6,523 bases of DNA from Nitrososphaeraceae archaeon (GTDB lineage Archaea > Thermoproteota > Nitrososphaeria > Nitrososphaerales > Nitrososphaeraceae): assembly GCA_030038695.1 (NCBI GenBank), contig JASHSN010000460.1, positions 1-6,523 of the forward strand, written 5' to 3'. Below, piece after piece: positions 5,793-6,523 of the stretch; the stretch's first letter is position 1; the number at the start of each line of letters is the position of its first letter. A model generated the notes under the pieces. That model was not told the origin of the DNA, ran no database searches, and saw only the letters and a program-made list of their open reading frames with translations. The position numbers and the translations under genes were made by a program.

Positions 5793-6099
5793 TATGGTTC
5801 CGTAGTTAATGCTGGAATCGTCTATGTCAAAAAATTAGTTGATACATCAGAAGACGAACAATAGATATTAATCTCAAAGGTACCTTTCTGTGCACACGGG
5901 CGACTCGTCCAATAATGATAGGCAAAAGATCTGGCGTAATTATCAATGTGAGCTCAGGAGCTGGAAAAACCGCATTTCCGAATATATCCGCATATTGTCC
6001 AAGTAAATTTGGCGTGACAGCACTGACTGAGAGTCTGGCATGGGAAGTAGCAAATTACAATATACGAATGATGGAGTAGATACAAAGATGCAACAAGAT
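5793..6099 (+). pseudogene. Short-chain dehydrogenase/reductase, internal fragment with frameshifts
   Basis: Three consecutive frames carry collinear SDR sequence. Frame one (5793-5861) reads YGSVVNAGIVYVKKLVDTSE, containing the NAG motif of the SDR core, then stops at TAG 5862-5864. Frame two (5858-6076) continues with TIDINLKGTFLC, MIGKRSGVIINVSSGAG (catalytic Ser) and SAYCPSKFG (catalytic Tyr and Lys of YxxxK), then LTESLAWEV and NIRMM, ending at TAG 6077-6079. Frame three (from 6076) gives VDTKMQQD, which fits the stretch after the usual PG motif. A few residues are missing at each frame change, so small deletions rather than sequencing slips are likely. The Rossmann GxxxGxG N-terminus and the C-terminal third are absent. 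SDRs of this kind are NAD(P)-dependent cytoplasmic oxidoreductases; this copy cannot be functional. The substrate cannot be inferred. Confidence 0.85.
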
Positions 6100-6343
6100 A
6101 ACGCTCTAAATCCGCAGGGAATGTCTTATGTAATCTATTGTCAAATGTCGCACCTGTGATCATATTGTAGCCTCCTAGGCAGGTATATCCTGGAGGGAAG
6201 TGATAAGGAACCAATGCGCAGTGATCCGCTCTATTAATAACTACTATTCTTAAGGTTCCTACCACTGGTTCAGCCGGGGGGTTGTTGAGCCAACGTGAGA
6301 CCAGATAATACAGGAGTAGGGGGGAAAATTTATTCTTGCATAG
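6100..6343. other. No supported gene
   Basis: The third SDR frame stays open to TGA 6157-6159 but shows no clear family sequence after about 6099. The long minus-strand ORF 5954-6391 across this stretch is antisense to the SDR fragment and has no recognisable features. Nothing else can be supported. Confidence 0.35.
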
Positions 6344-6523
6344 TTGATTGCGAAAGCCGTCAACGTTTTTTTGGCAATTCCCGTCCTCCATCGACCTGTA
6401 GAGACCGTGGTAGTTGACTCATGCGATATGAGTAAAGAAGGGAAGAAAGTACCTTTACAAGGATTAGCAGTAACTGTTGGCCCACTGAAGCAAAGAGACA
6501 GAGAGTAGCAGAAGAAATTAACA
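6344..6523 (+). pseudogene. Unidentified coding remnant running off the right edge
   Basis: The frame is open from after TAG 6341-6343 to TAG 6506-6508 and reads like protein: VNVFLAIPVLHRPVETVVV, then DSCDMSKEGKKVPLQGLAV and VGPLKQRDR. At the AGAGAG run (6500-6505) a two-base shift restores a plausible continuation, VAEEIN, to the window end; a dinucleotide AG expansion would explain it. Possible starts are GTG 6407 or ATG 6428, neither with a ribosome site. I do not recognise the family. From ATG 6428, the pattern LQG..AVT.G..K....R.VAEEI loosely resembles the N-terminus of an SDR without its glycine loop, but this is weak. It could also be the beginning of a real gene continuing past the window with a sequencing error. 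Confidence 0.35.

Noticed and set aside
5954..6391. 145-codon minus-strand ORF, the longest open frame outside the two enzymes
   Set aside because: It is antisense to the SDR fragment over its C-terminal third, has no recognisable motif and no ribosome site; the plus-strand SDR homology explains that part.
1..6523. CRISPR array, defence system, toxin-antitoxin pair or phage gene
   Set aside because: No regularly spaced repeats, no paired small overlapping ORFs and no recognisable defence or phage proteins were seen on either strand.

Overview
The window looks like a piece of a Nitrososphaeria (Thaumarchaeota, ammonia-oxidiser lineage) chromosome, probably of the soil type. This is an inference from four things. 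The two intact enzymes have archaeal character. The tRNA-Thr has the U73 discriminator usual in archaea and no encoded CCA. AT-rich, TATA-like boxes lie about 28-32 bases before both the tRNA and the first enzyme gene, whose ATG has no Shine-Dalgarno sequence. Finally, about half of the window is non-coding and littered with broken genes.

Layout. Positions 1-1852 are a gene graveyard. They hold the C-terminal end of an IS5/IS4-type DDE transposase (2-148, +), an unplaced ORF remnant (324-506, +) and a broken unidentified gene (475-844, -). They also hold two very small minus-strand ORFs that look real: a 45-residue single-pass membrane peptide (880-1017) and a 48-residue Cys/His-rich peptide with two CxC pairs and a GGAGG site (1111-1257). 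A tRNA-Thr(CGU) lies at 1853-1926 (-). It is divergent from an intact two-gene operon at 2032-4336 (+): a phosphoglucosamine/phosphohexomutase (glmM-like, 437 aa), overlapped by 11 bases by thiamine-monophosphate kinase (thiL, 333 aa). Positions 4337-5062 hold no convincing gene. At 5082-5441 (+) lies the N-terminal half of an AAA+ ATPase, with Walker A and B present and the C-terminal half missing. Its start codon sits inside a perfect 17-bp tandem duplication and its stop codon inside a hairpin. At 5793-6099 (+) is the middle of a short-chain dehydrogenase/reductase with at least two frameshifts. At 6344-6523 (+) an unrecognised, probably frameshifted coding remnant runs off the window.

How it works together. 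Only the glmM-thiL pair is clearly functional. GlmM supplies glucosamine-1-phosphate for UDP-GlcNAc and surface glycans. ThiL makes the active cofactor thiamine diphosphate. They share no pathway, so the operon is probably a co-expression unit. The material on both sides is best explained by transposition and gene decay around a conserved housekeeping island. I see no defence system, CRISPR array or intact mobile element. The most unusual candidates are the two mini-proteins and the duplicated start region of the ATPase.
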